Source of the DNA: CAZLRH01 sp964562015
Lineage (GTDB): Bacteria; Verrucomicrobiota; Verrucomicrobiia; Opitutales; JABDGR01
DNA length: 64,000 nt
Direction of reading: 5' to 3'
Assembly: GCA_964562015.1 (NCBI GenBank)
Contig: CAZLRH010000008.1
Location: 150,818-214,817 of the forward strand
Numbering within the stretch: position 1 is the stretch's first letter; every line of letters begins with the position of its first letter. The notes under the pieces are model-generated. The model did no database searches. It was not told where the DNA came from and saw only the letters and a list, made by a program, of their open reading frames with translations. A program made the position numbers and the translations under genes. Shown here one piece after another: positions 52,612 to 61,632 of this stretch.

Positions 52612-54372
52612 TTACTGCGCCGGGGAAACGCGGTAGAGCACAGCCCCGTGGGAATTGACGGTCGCCACCACGGCGTCGGCCATCGTTCCGAGGTCTTTGT
52701 GGTTCCACAAGTCGCGGACGGTGACAGGCCCTTTCAGGCCAAGTTCTTCCAGCGACACCTTGATCGCCACGGGGTCGGTTGTTTGCACAACCGGCGTCGC
52801 CGCCGCAGGGGGAGTGCCGGGCGCAGCCGCTACCGCAGCGCCGGCGGGCCCGTTCAAAGCGACGGTCACGGCATCCGAATCCGTCGCCAAGGCCACGCCA
52901 TTGGCCGGCGCAGCCGGAGCCCCAGCGCGACGGCCCCCGCGACCGGCGCCGGGAGCCGGTGCCGGCGAAGTATTGAAGAGCGCCACATATTTGTCCTTCG
53001 AATTCGGCACCTCGGCCACCCAGGCGACCTTGTTGTCCGCGTTGAACACCTGTTTGTTGTTGAGAGAATTTTTGTCCACGGCGATCACTTCGTCGTTGGC
53101 CAGCAAGGACAGCGTGAAGGCATCATTCTGGGGCAGATTGCCGCCAAACATGAGCGGGGACTTCGCGATCGACCAGAGCGACATCAGCGTGTACTCCTCG
53201 TCGGGCGTGAAGGCGGATTTATTATCCGGTGATTTCCAGACCTTGATGTGCCCGAAGGGAATCATGTCCGCATCGGGCCAGTGGCCGGGACCGCGGAAGG
53301 GCGTCACATTGTTCGTCCGCGCAAACTGCGCGTACAACGCGGGCCAGTTGTCCCAAAAATCACCGCTGATGCGCCACATGTTCGCGTTCGCGGCCACGAG
53401 GTCGTTGGAACCGCCGCCGGGCGAGATGGAAAACACGATGGGCCGGCCGGATTTGTCGATGGCCTTGCGAATGGCCTCGATTTCGGCGTTGTGACCCGAG
53501 AGGTCATCCACCTTCACGAAATCCAGCCCCCAGGAGGCCATGAGCGCAAAAACGGAATCGTAATACTCCTGCGCGCCGGGCTTGGTCATGTCGACCCCGT
53601 ACATGTCGTTGTTCCAGCCGCACACATTATTACGGTCCACGATGTCCTGCGCATGATAGGCCGTGCCGAGGATGGGCGCGTTGTCGCGGTCCACCGCCTG
53701 GCGCGGTATGCCGCGCATCAAATGCAGGCCAAACTTCAGGCCCTTGGCGTGGATGTAGTCCGCGATGGGCTTGAACGAGCCCGTGTCCGCCGTCAATGGG
53801 AACCGATTGGGCGCGGGATGCAGGCGGCCATTGGCATCCGAGACCAGCGCGGCGCCGCGCCGGTAGGTTTCCGTGTGCGCCAGCGGCTCGTACCATTGAA
53901 TATCAATGACCACGTACTGCCAGCCGTGGGCCTTGAGGTTTTTATCCATGTAGTCCGCGTTCGCCAGCGCGTCGTCCTGCCAAATGCCCGCACCGTAGCA
54001 ATCCCACGAATTCCAACCCATCGGCGGCGTGGGCGCCCACTCGAGGTGCGCCGTCGCATTGAACGGCGGGGGCGGCGTGGCGGACGTCGCGGCAGGATTC
54101 GGCCAGACATAGGGGCCTGCCGCCGCCTTGGCGGCCACGGCCGCCGAGACCGGGTCGGTGCCCGCGGGCGTGGCTGGCACGGGCAGCGGACCGGCGGGAC
54201 CGCCCCGGCCGCCGCGGCCGCCGAAACCGCCGCGGGCTGCCGCGCCGGCTGCGGCGGGAGTAGTGGAAGCCGCGGCCGGAATCGCGGGAGCGGGGGTGTT
54301 TTGGGCCCACGCCAAAAGAGAGGTGAGGCCGAGCAACGCCGCGCTCAAACCAACCGGGGATTTAATTTTCAT
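52612..54372 (-). CDS. Secreted GH27 alpha-galactosidase with RG-rich linkers (copy 1)
   Basis: A 586-residue protein from the ATG at 54372, with a signal peptide (LSAALLGLTSLLAWA). The catalytic barrel begins PTPPMGWNSWDCYGAGI at about residue 115. DFVKVDDLSGH holds the nucleophile Asp, and MWRISGDFWDNW the acid/base Asp. SIAKSPLMFGGNL also fits GH27. It removes terminal alpha-galactose (or related sugars). The N-terminal linker contains RGGFGGRGGRGGPAG, and a second Gly/Arg/Ala-rich insert sits in the C-terminal beta domain (APGAGRGGRRAGAPAA). It is the last gene of the six-gene hydrolase set. Confidence 0.88.
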   Translation of the reverse strand: MKIKSPVGLSAALLGLTSLLAWAQNTPAPAIPAAASTTPAAAGAAARGGFGGRGGRGGPAGPLPVPATPAGTDPVSAAVAAKAAAGPYVWPNPAATSATPPPPFNATAHLEWAPTPPMGWNSWDCYGAGIWQDDALANADYMDKNLKAHGWQYVVIDIQWYEPLAHTETYRRGAALVSDANGRLHPAPNRFPLTADTGSFKPIADYIHAKGLKFGLHLMRGIPRQAVDRDNAPILGTAYHAQDIVDRNNVCGWNNDMYGVDMTKPGAQEYYDSVFALMASWGLDFVKVDDLSGHNAEIEAIRKAIDKSGRPIVFSISPGGGSNDLVAANANMWRISGDFWDNWPALYAQFARTNNVTPFRGPGHWPDADMIPFGHIKVWKSPDNKSAFTPDEEYTLMSLWSIAKSPLMFGGNLPQNDAFTLSLLANDEVIAVDKNSLNNKQVFNADNKVAWVAEVPNSKDKYVALFNTSPAPAPGAGRGGRRAGAPAAPANGVALATDSDAVTVALNGPAGAAVAAAPGTPPAAATPVVQTTDPVAIKVSLEELGLKGPVTVRDLWNHKDLGTMADAVVATVNSHGAVLYRVSPAQ

Positions 54373-54406
54373 GGGGAAACAGGAGGAGGAATTGGAAAAC
54401 TTTGGC

Positions 54407-55630
54407 TTACTTGGTCGGCGCAGCGGCGGGCGTGATCGCGGGAGTGCTGGCCGCGGGAGTGGCCGGCGCCGGAGCGGTTTTTTGCAAGTCGCGGTCCATC
54501 GCCGCGCCATCAAAGGGAATCACAACCACCTTGCTGCCGTGGCCGTCATTGGTGCGATCCGCGTTTTTCGGCACATCGATGACCGCGAGGGTGAAGGCCT
54601 TGACGTGGCCGTCCTCGATGTACACGCCCGGACGCTCCATGTTGTTCCAGTGGTTCACGGTGCCGTCCGTGTAACGCAGGAAGTCCGTGGTGGGGTCGTA
54701 GGCCAGCCCTTGAAACTGCCAGTTGGTGATGCCGTCCTTGGACGTGATATGATAAGCCTTCCGCGGCCGCCAGCCATTGACGACGATGTGATAGAGCCCG
54801 CCGCTATACCACACCACCGGATCCTCCAGCGTGTCCAGCGGCAGCCCTTCCACCGCCTTGTAAACGCTCGGCCCCATGACTTTGTAGGGTCCCAGGATGC
54901 TATCCTTGCTGATTAAAATCTGGCCGGAGCGCGGCACAATTTCAAAGCCGCCGTCCGGGCGCGCCATGATGCTGTAGTTCGAGGCGCGGCTCGGCGGATC
55001 CACCGTGATATTACCCAGATGCGTCCACGGCCCGTCCAGCGATTTGGCAACGAACACATCGCCGGGGCGCGTTTCGCTGACAACAACCGCATAGCTGCCA
55101 TCGGGCAGGACCAGCGCCGTCACATTGTGGCCTTTGCCCCCCTGATCGTCCGGCCACAACATCCCCTTGTCCACATAGGGCCCGTAAAGGTTGTCGCTGA
55201 CGGCTTGTATCGCCACGGAACCCTGCCAGCCGCCGTTGTGCCCCTTCGCCGCATCCCACCGGCTGGCAAACAAATGATATTTGCCGTCCGTACCCTTGAT
55301 AATTTGTCCGTCCCAATAATTATACTGCTTGGCCATGGCGTCCTCGAGGCCGTTCTTCGGGTCGCGCGGCAACACCGCGGGCGCGCCCCACGCCTCCTTG
55401 GAAAAGCCGTCCTTGCCGATGGGCGTCGGCAGAAAGTAATCAATCAAGGTCTTGGGCGCGGGCTTGACTTCCGCCGGGGCGGTTTTCACTTCCGCAGCCG
55501 GCGGAGGATTGACCGCGGCCGGCTTGGCCGCTTGCGCCGAGGCCACCCCGAAAAAGGCGCCGCTGACCAGCATAATGCCTCCGACCCGCCAAGCCGCCAG
55601 GGGTGCACACCGCAAATATTTTTTCATCAT
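54407..55630 (-). CDS. Secreted GH43-like five-bladed beta-propeller protein
   Basis: A 407-residue protein from the ATG at 55630 with a signal peptide ending near SAQA, then a Pro/Ala/Lys linker. The body reads YNYWDGQIIKGTDGKYHLFA, SDNLYGPYVDKG and EDPVVWYSGGLYHIVVNG, the strand pattern of five-bladed propeller hydrolases related to GH43/GH32. The exact family and substrate cannot be named. It lies 34 bases before the GH27 gene and 45 after the fucosidase, so it is part of the same transcript. The tail is Ala/Pro/Thr-rich. Confidence 0.7.
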   Translation of the reverse strand: MMKKYLRCAPLAAWRVGGIMLVSGAFFGVASAQAAKPAAVNPPPAAEVKTAPAEVKPAPKTLIDYFLPTPIGKDGFSKEAWGAPAVLPRDPKNGLEDAMAKQYNYWDGQIIKGTDGKYHLFASRWDAAKGHNGGWQGSVAIQAVSDNLYGPYVDKGMLWPDDQGGKGHNVTALVLPDGSYAVVVSETRPGDVFVAKSLDGPWTHLGNITVDPPSRASNYSIMARPDGGFEIVPRSGQILISKDSILGPYKVMGPSVYKAVEGLPLDTLEDPVVWYSGGLYHIVVNGWRPRKAYHITSKDGITNWQFQGLAYDPTTDFLRYTDGTVNHWNNMERPGVYIEDGHVKAFTLAVIDVPKNADRTNDGHGSKVVVIPFDGAAMDRDLQKTAPAPATPAASTPAITPAAAPTK

Positions 55631-55674
55631 GGTATAATTAGATTTAAAGCAATTGATGCAGTTTGGGCCGGACC

Positions 55675-57390
55675 TCAAACGGTGAGCCCCGTGCCGTTGA
55701 TTTTAAACCCATAGACGTAGTCGCCCACTTTTTGCGCTGGCAGCGTAATCTTCAGACCCTCGGCATCGCGGGTAAACTTGAGCGGCTCGTTCACCCCCAA
55801 CACTTGGACCCGCTCCACGTTGCCCGGGTTGTCCGAGCCTTGGGCGAGGGACTTGATGACCATCTGGCCGTCGGCCGGCCAGTCCATGGCGAAAGCGTAA
55901 AGGACTCCCGCCTTTTGCATGAAGCGGAAGTCTTGCGCGGTGAAGGACGGAGGCGGCCCGCCCCGGCGCGCGCCAATGCCATTGCCCGCCGCGGGCGCGC
56001 CGGAAATGCCCTCGCCATAGACGCGCCACGGGCGCGTGGCGTAAATTCCTTCGTTGTTCCGGTCCATCCACTGCGTGAAATCGGCGATGATGGCCAATTC
56101 ATCCGCATCAGGCTGGCCGTGACCGGGTAGCGGAATGTTAAGCATCAGGTTGCCGTTCTTACTCGCGTTATCGACCAACATGCGCGCGATATCCCGCGCG
56201 TTCTTGTAGTCGTGCTTCGTGAGGTGCTTGATGTCGTAATGCCAGGAACCGATGCAGGTGTCCGTTTGCCAAGGCTCGGGCCGGATGGCGGGCGCGCCGC
56301 CGCGCTCGATGTCCATGACGATGGCCTGGCTTTGCTGCGCGTTCAGCCCCTTGCCCGTGAGCACCACGTCGAGCTTGTCCTTGTTCAGCTTCAAATTGCG
56401 GTTGTAATAATAGGCCGCAATGCGCAGACCAATGTCAGTCGACGGATAAATCGGCAGGATGGTGTCGTCGAAATAAAGCAAGTCAGGATTGTGCTTATTG
56501 ATGAGGTCGATCGTCCGGTTGAAATACTTTTCGGTGTACTCGTGGGCCAGGGGCGGCGTGCCGTTTTGGGGCCAGTTGTACCGGCCCAAGGTGTGATACT
56601 GCGCGTAATAATCCTGCGGGTCCAAACCGTCCCACCACAGGCCCTTGCCCTGCGCCTTGGTCATGACGCCGTCATAAGGAACGCCGGCGTAGGGTCCGCT
56701 GGTGTCCGCCTTTTGCGAATCCTGATACCAACTCCAGGCCCGGTCACCGTGACTCGACACGGCAAATTTCAAGCCCGCCGCCCGCACGGCCTTCTCCCAC
56801 CCGCCCACCAGGCTGCGCTTCGGTCCCATGGCCATCGAGTTCCACGGCTGGTACGTGGAGTCATACATGTCGAAATTATCATGGTGCACCGCGAGCGCCA
56901 TGAAGTACTTCGCCCCGGCTTTCTTGTAGAGGCCGATGAGGTGCTCCGGATCCCATTTCTCCGCTTTGAACAGATTGACGACATCCTTGAACCCGAACTT
57001 GGATGGATGCCCGTATTTCTCGACGTGGAATTTGTGGATGGCGTGATTTTCCTGATACATGTACTGCGCGTACCAATCACCCTGCTCGGGCACGCATTGC
57101 GGCCCCCAGTGCGCCCACATGCCGAACTTCGCATCCCGGAACCACTCGGGCGCCGACTTGTAATTTTGCAGCGACTCAAACGTCGGCTGAAACGGTCCTT
57201 CCATCACGCCGAAACCCGCCGGCGCGACAATCGGCGCGGGGGCGGCCGGCAACGGAGGAGTGGCGGCCACGGGAGCGTCTGCCACGGCGGGAGCATCGGC
57301 GGCAGCCAGCCGGGAGAATAGACCGCCAGACGACAAACTGGCGGCGGCGAGGGTGGATTTCTGGAGGAATTTGCGACGATTGAGGGGCAT
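55675..57390 (-). CDS. Secreted GH29 alpha-L-fucosidase
   Basis: A 571-residue protein starting at the ATG at 57390, with a twin-arginine-type signal (NRRKFLQKSTLAAASL). GH29 marks are FGMWAHWGPQCVPEQGDWY, VHHDNFDMYDSTYQPWNS and the nucleophile Asp in PDLLYFDDTILP. The C-terminal domain (about 440-570) is beta-rich. It removes terminal alpha-L-fucose. The usual WFDG is YFDD here. If the Tat signal is real, it is exported folded. It lies 50 bases after the second GH27 gene. Confidence 0.88.
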   Translation of the reverse strand: MPLNRRKFLQKSTLAAASLSSGGLFSRLAAADAPAVADAPVAATPPLPAAPAPIVAPAGFGVMEGPFQPTFESLQNYKSAPEWFRDAKFGMWAHWGPQCVPEQGDWYAQYMYQENHAIHKFHVEKYGHPSKFGFKDVVNLFKAEKWDPEHLIGLYKKAGAKYFMALAVHHDNFDMYDSTYQPWNSMAMGPKRSLVGGWEKAVRAAGLKFAVSSHGDRAWSWYQDSQKADTSGPYAGVPYDGVMTKAQGKGLWWDGLDPQDYYAQYHTLGRYNWPQNGTPPLAHEYTEKYFNRTIDLINKHNPDLLYFDDTILPIYPSTDIGLRIAAYYYNRNLKLNKDKLDVVLTGKGLNAQQSQAIVMDIERGGAPAIRPEPWQTDTCIGSWHYDIKHLTKHDYKNARDIARMLVDNASKNGNLMLNIPLPGHGQPDADELAIIADFTQWMDRNNEGIYATRPWRVYGEGISGAPAAGNGIGARRGGPPPSFTAQDFRFMQKAGVLYAFAMDWPADGQMVIKSLAQGSDNPGNVERVQVLGVNEPLKFTRDAEGLKITLPAQKVGDYVYGFKINGTGLTV

Positions 57391-57440
57391 GGGAGTTTTA
57401 AGCGTTAAGGAGTGAATTAATCTTAGCAAAAAGGGAGAAA

Positions 57441-58823
57441 TCACGGCCGCACCCGCAGGAGCTGGCAGGCATGGGGCGCGAGGGTGGTTTCGTAGGAGAT
57501 ATCATATTTACCCAGGTCTTTCCGCGCCCACAAATCGCGCACCAGCATCGGGCCGGCGAGGCCCAAATCGGCCCAGGCAACCACCACCTTTGCGTCGGCG
57601 TCGCCGAGATTGAAAAGCGCGAGGGTGCAGGAGCCGTCCGGATTTTTCGCGCGCCAGACTTGCTGCTTTTCTTGCTGTGACAGTGGAGTGGCCACCATGC
57701 CCGCCTGGTCCACGGCCAGCACTTCCGGATTGGTCAGCAAAGCCAGGTCGCCGTCGTCCAATTTCGTTAAATCCGCGCCGAGAATCAGCGGCGAACAGGA
57801 AATGGACCAGAGCGTCATCACGGTCTTGCGCTCGGCAGGCGTCAAGCCGTCGTTGTCGCCGTTGCCCAGTTCGAGGGAGTCCAAATCATTCCAGGCCCCG
57901 GGGCCCGCAAAGGGCGCCCATTTCGGGGCGTCGGCAAAGCGCACGGAAACCTTTCCCCACGTGGTGAGCTTGCCGGTGCGGCCATAATTCTCGACATCGT
58001 TCTCGATGCGCCAGCCGTTGCTGTGCGCCTTCCACGTTTCCACCTGGTCGAAGCTGAGGCTGTTCGAAAGTTCGAGCCAAATCGGGCGGCCCGTTTTTTT
58101 CAATGCCGCCTGCCACTGCTTGAGATCCTCGCGCGTGTCCGCTTTGACATTCCCACCGCCGGGCCCGACGAAATCAAACTTCAGGTAATCCACGCCCCAC
58201 GATGCCAGCAGGTCGGCATAACTTTGCACATAGGCGACCGCGCCGGGCTTCGTAAAATCAATCCGGTAGGCCCGGCCCGGCGTCTTGCCCTGAGTGTTGC
58301 CCTGCTGCGAGGTGTCGGCAATGTCCTGCAAATGAATGTCCGTGCCCGCGACTGTGCCATTGGCATCGTAGGCCTCCACGCGCAATCCCGGCATGAGATA
58401 AATGCCTAATTTCAGGCCTTGGCGGTGCACATACTCCGCCAGCCCCGCAATGCCGTCGGGAAATTTCCGCAAATCCGGCTGCAGCCGGCCATGCTCGTCG
58501 AACCCGCGCGACCAGCCATCATCGAGATTGATGTAAAGGTAGCCCGCAGGCTTGAGCTTGGCCGCCATCACATCCGCCTGCGCCTTGATGTAATCCGCAT
58601 TCATCTTCTGGCCCAACGCGTTCCACGTATTACTCCAACTGCTCCACCCCAGCAAGGGCGGGCCGGATGCGGCCTTTGATGGACTCGCTGCCGCGGGCGG
58701 CGTAACCGTCGCCGCCCCAGGCGTCGGAACGGATGCCGCTGCGACCCGTGCGGCACCCTGCGCTCCGCAGAAGGAAGTGCCGCCCACCGTAGCCAGGCAG
58801 CAAAAGCAGAGTAATTTTTTCAT
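57441..58823 (-). CDS. Secreted GH27 alpha-galactosidase (copy 2)
   Basis: A 460-residue protein with a signal peptide (residues 1-22) and an Ala/Pro linker. The barrel begins PPLLGWSSWSNTWNALG; YLYINLDDGW follows. The nucleophile Asp is in DYLKFDFVGPGG and the acid/base Asp in RIENDVENYG. TLWSISCSPLILGADL is typical of GH27. It differs clearly from the GH27 at 52612-54372, so the two probably act on different linkages. Its N-terminal Cys pattern is also distinct. It belongs to the hydrolase operon. Confidence 0.9.
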   Translation of the reverse strand: MKKLLCFCCLATVGGTSFCGAQGAARVAAASVPTPGAATVTPPAAASPSKAASGPPLLGWSSWSNTWNALGQKMNADYIKAQADVMAAKLKPAGYLYINLDDGWSRGFDEHGRLQPDLRKFPDGIAGLAEYVHRQGLKLGIYLMPGLRVEAYDANGTVAGTDIHLQDIADTSQQGNTQGKTPGRAYRIDFTKPGAVAYVQSYADLLASWGVDYLKFDFVGPGGGNVKADTREDLKQWQAALKKTGRPIWLELSNSLSFDQVETWKAHSNGWRIENDVENYGRTGKLTTWGKVSVRFADAPKWAPFAGPGAWNDLDSLELGNGDNDGLTPAERKTVMTLWSISCSPLILGADLTKLDDGDLALLTNPEVLAVDQAGMVATPLSQQEKQQVWRAKNPDGSCTLALFNLGDADAKVVVAWADLGLAGPMLVRDLWARKDLGKYDISYETTLAPHACQLLRVRP

Positions 58824-58859
58824 CAGGAAAATAGTGCGTCGGTTTCGATCGACTTGACT

Positions 58860-60068
58860 TTATTGAGTTGCGGCCACGGAGGGTGGAGTCGCCGGACCCG
58901 GAGCCGACCAGGGCGATTTTCCCCCGCGCGCGCTTTCCAGCAGGACAAAGTCCGGTTGCTTGGGGGCGATGTGAATTTTGCCTTCCGCGTCAAAATCCAC
59001 TTTCACCAGCGCCGGCATCTCGCGCCAGGGCGAGGTGCCGTCGTTGCCAAAATAGGTGCACCACCAGTTGCCCTCCTTGTCCTTGAAATAATCGCCGCCC
59101 CCACCGCCGGGCACCGCCTCGTGCCGCTGGTCGTAGGGCCCGTATACCTGGTCGGCGATGGCCGCCATGCTCGAATACCGGCCCAGGTAGGTGTCCACCA
59201 CCGTGAGATAATATTTCCCATCCTTTTTAAACAGACAAGGTCCTTCGTGGCCGATCTCCCGGAAAAAGCGGCGCGTGGCGCTGGTGGTCGAGTGGTGGCT
59301 CGGTTCCAAATCCGGGTGGAGCAATTCCGGAGTGCGCGGCTCCTCGGCCAGCCCACTGAGGTCGTCCTTCATCCGGGCCACCAGGCCCGGACCCCAAACC
59401 GCGTAGATCTTGCTGTCATCATCCTCGAATAGCGAAAGGTCGATGTCGCCGGCCAGCTTGCCGTCGTTGGCCAGGGCATTCACATACGGACCCTCGGGCT
59501 TGCCGGTGGTGGATTTCAAAAGGCCGCGGTCGCCGGGCGGCAGGCTGTACGTGAGAAAATAATTCTTCAGGCTTTTGATGTAGTGAATCTCCGGCGCCCA
59601 AATCGCGTGCGAATATTTGCCCCATTGATGCTGCTTTTCCCAGGTGCCCTCGCGTTCGAGATTCCACACCACGCCGAGGTAATCCCATTTCTTCAAGTCC
59701 GGCGAGCGCCACAACTCGATGCCCGCGGCGTTCTTGTTCCAAATGTCCGCGCCCGTCGAACCCGTCATATAATAGTTACCGTCGGCGCCCAGCCGCACGA
59801 TGGTGTCGCGCATATGCAAATCCAGCAAGGGCTGGAGGGGCGGCAGCAAACCTTCCGCCACCACCGGCGCGTTGGCATGCTGCCGCTGCTTGTACACGGG
59901 ACCATCGAGACTGAAAATCGCCCCCGGCCCGCTCACGCTCGAATCCGGTGGCGGAGTTTTTTCCGGCACCGGCACGGCTGCGGGCGCGTTCGGTGACAGC
60001 CCTTGCGCCAACGCAAAAACCGGGGCGGCCAGTAGCAGGCCAAGGTCAATGGCGTGCCGCACTTTCAT
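58860..60068 (-). CDS. Secreted GH43 family hydrolase (copy 1)
   Basis: A 402-residue protein with a signal peptide (DLGLLLAAPVFALA). The propeller shows LDLHMRDTIVRLGADGNYYM with the likely general-base Asp, IWAPEIHYIKSLKNYFLTYS, SLFEDDDSKIYAVWG and EIGHEGPCLFKKDGKYYLTV with the acid Glu (HEGP). GH43 enzymes release arabinose, xylose or galactose. It is a close paralogue of the next gene; the stop of that gene overlaps this start by 4 bases. The exact substrate is open. Confidence 0.87.
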   Translation of the reverse strand: MKVRHAIDLGLLLAAPVFALAQGLSPNAPAAVPVPEKTPPPDSSVSGPGAIFSLDGPVYKQRQHANAPVVAEGLLPPLQPLLDLHMRDTIVRLGADGNYYMTGSTGADIWNKNAAGIELWRSPDLKKWDYLGVVWNLEREGTWEKQHQWGKYSHAIWAPEIHYIKSLKNYFLTYSLPPGDRGLLKSTTGKPEGPYVNALANDGKLAGDIDLSLFEDDDSKIYAVWGPGLVARMKDDLSGLAEEPRTPELLHPDLEPSHHSTTSATRRFFREIGHEGPCLFKKDGKYYLTVVDTYLGRYSSMAAIADQVYGPYDQRHEAVPGGGGGDYFKDKEGNWWCTYFGNDGTSPWREMPALVKVDFDAEGKIHIAPKQPDFVLLESARGGKSPWSAPGPATPPSVAATQ

Positions 60069-61498
60069 GGTTGGGCCGGCGTGGCGGTTACAGGGGGAGT
60101 GCTCGCGGCAGCCGGCGTGGTGGTTGCAGGTGGCACATTGGCCGTCGAGGGCGCCACCGCCGAGCGCCAGTTCGCGGGCGTGCCGTCTTGCAAAACGAAG
60201 GCGGGTTGGGTGTCCGCGATTTTGATGCGGCCGTTCGCCTCGAAATCAATTTTCACCAGGCCCGGTTTTTCGCGGTACGGCGTCTGTTCGTCGTTGCCGA
60301 AATAGGCGCACCACCAGTTGCCCTCCTTGTCCTTGAAGTAATTGGTGCCACCGCCGCAGGGCACGGCCTCGATCCAGTCGTGGTAGGGTCCCGCGAGGTT
60401 ATCCGACATCGCGACGACGCTGGAGTAGCGCCCCGTGCTGGAATTCATGAACTGCGCGCCGCCGAGATAATAGTGCCCGTTGGCCTTAAAGAGCGACGGG
60501 CCCTCCGAGCAGATGCCGCCCGCCGGCACGCGGGCCGCCCGCGCCGCCGCATTGCTGGCCTCATCCATCTGTATGTGAATCGGCGGCCCCGCGAAGCCGC
60601 TCATGTCGTCCTTCATCAGGTTGAGCGAATCGCCGTGGCCCCAGGTGAAATAGACTTTGCCGTCGTCATCTTCAAACAAGGTTCCATCGATGCCACCCGT
60701 GAGGCGTGCGTCGGGCACGAGGCAATTCTGGTACGGGCCCTCGGGTTTGCCAGTGGTGGACTTAAGAATGCCGGTGCCGCCGCCACCCGCCAGACAGTAG
60801 ACGAGATAATAATTGCCCTTAATATAGTGAAGCTCAGGCGCCCAGATGTCGCGGATGACGTGACCGCGGTCGTTGCGCCAGAGCTTTTGCCAGGTGGCGT
60901 CCTTTTCGAAACTCCACACGAGGCCGACGTAGTCCCACTTTTTGAGGTCGTCGGAGCGGTACAACTCGATGCCGTCGTTGCGGTCCCAGATGTTGTCCCC
61001 GGTCGATCCGGTCATGTAGTACTTGCCGTCGCCGCCGACGATAATGACCGTGTCGCGCAAGTGCAGATCCCAAATGGGTTTGAGCGGCGGAATCAGCCCC
61101 TCTTTCACGGCGCTGCCGGTCGCGGCGTATTGGCCGAGCGGCGTCCAGCCGGGCTTGGAGTCCGGGCCGTCGTACTTCACGCCCGCCACCCCGGAGCGAT
61201 AACCGCCGCCGCCATTGCCCACCAGCGGCTTCCCCGGACCGGAAATGCCGGAGTAAACTTCCTTCGCCGAAGTAAAGGGCGGCGGGATGTTGTTCTGGTC
61301 AATGGGCGGAGTGGGCGCCGCCGCGGGCGCACCCCGACGTCCCCGCAAGCCTCCCGGCGTCGTGGCGGCCGCCGGTGCCGTCACGGGCGCGGCCGAGGCA
61401 TTCGCGGCTGCCGCCGGCGCGGGTGTTTCTTGCGCGGCCAACCACGGGAGGCCGCACACGGCCCACAGCGGCCAGCGGACAAAGGTCAGCAGCTTCAT
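60065..61498 (-). CDS. Secreted GH43 family hydrolase (copy 2)
   Basis: A 477-residue paralogue of the downstream gene, with a signal peptide and a longer linker that includes GGLRGRRGAPAAAPTPP. Matching motifs: WDLHLRDTVIIVGGDGKYYM, DIWAPELHYIKGNYYLVYC, TLFEDDDGKVYFTWGHG and ICSEGPSLFKANGHYYLGG. It is the first gene of the minus-strand hydrolase operon and lies 134 bases from the divergent AraC-type regulator, so the promoter region 61499-61632 is probably shared. The tail is Thr/Pro/Ala-rich. Confidence 0.87.
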   Translation of the reverse strand: MKLLTFVRWPLWAVCGLPWLAAQETPAPAAAANASAAPVTAPAAATTPGGLRGRRGAPAAAPTPPIDQNNIPPPFTSAKEVYSGISGPGKPLVGNGGGGYRSGVAGVKYDGPDSKPGWTPLGQYAATGSAVKEGLIPPLKPIWDLHLRDTVIIVGGDGKYYMTGSTGDNIWDRNDGIELYRSDDLKKWDYVGLVWSFEKDATWQKLWRNDRGHVIRDIWAPELHYIKGNYYLVYCLAGGGGTGILKSTTGKPEGPYQNCLVPDARLTGGIDGTLFEDDDGKVYFTWGHGDSLNLMKDDMSGFAGPPIHIQMDEASNAAARAARVPAGGICSEGPSLFKANGHYYLGGAQFMNSSTGRYSSVVAMSDNLAGPYHDWIEAVPCGGGTNYFKDKEGNWWCAYFGNDEQTPYREKPGLVKIDFEANGRIKIADTQPAFVLQDGTPANWRSAVAPSTANVPPATTTPAAASTPPVTATPAQP

Positions 61499-61632
61499 GA
61501 AGAAGTTGGGTAGCTAAGGGGTGAAGGGGCGGGGAATCAATTCGGCGGAAAACGATTACTATTGGCAGTCCGCAGCCTGTTAGCCATGCTAAATTGGTGT
61601 CATTTCCTGCATAATTTGTAACCTTTCGCGCA

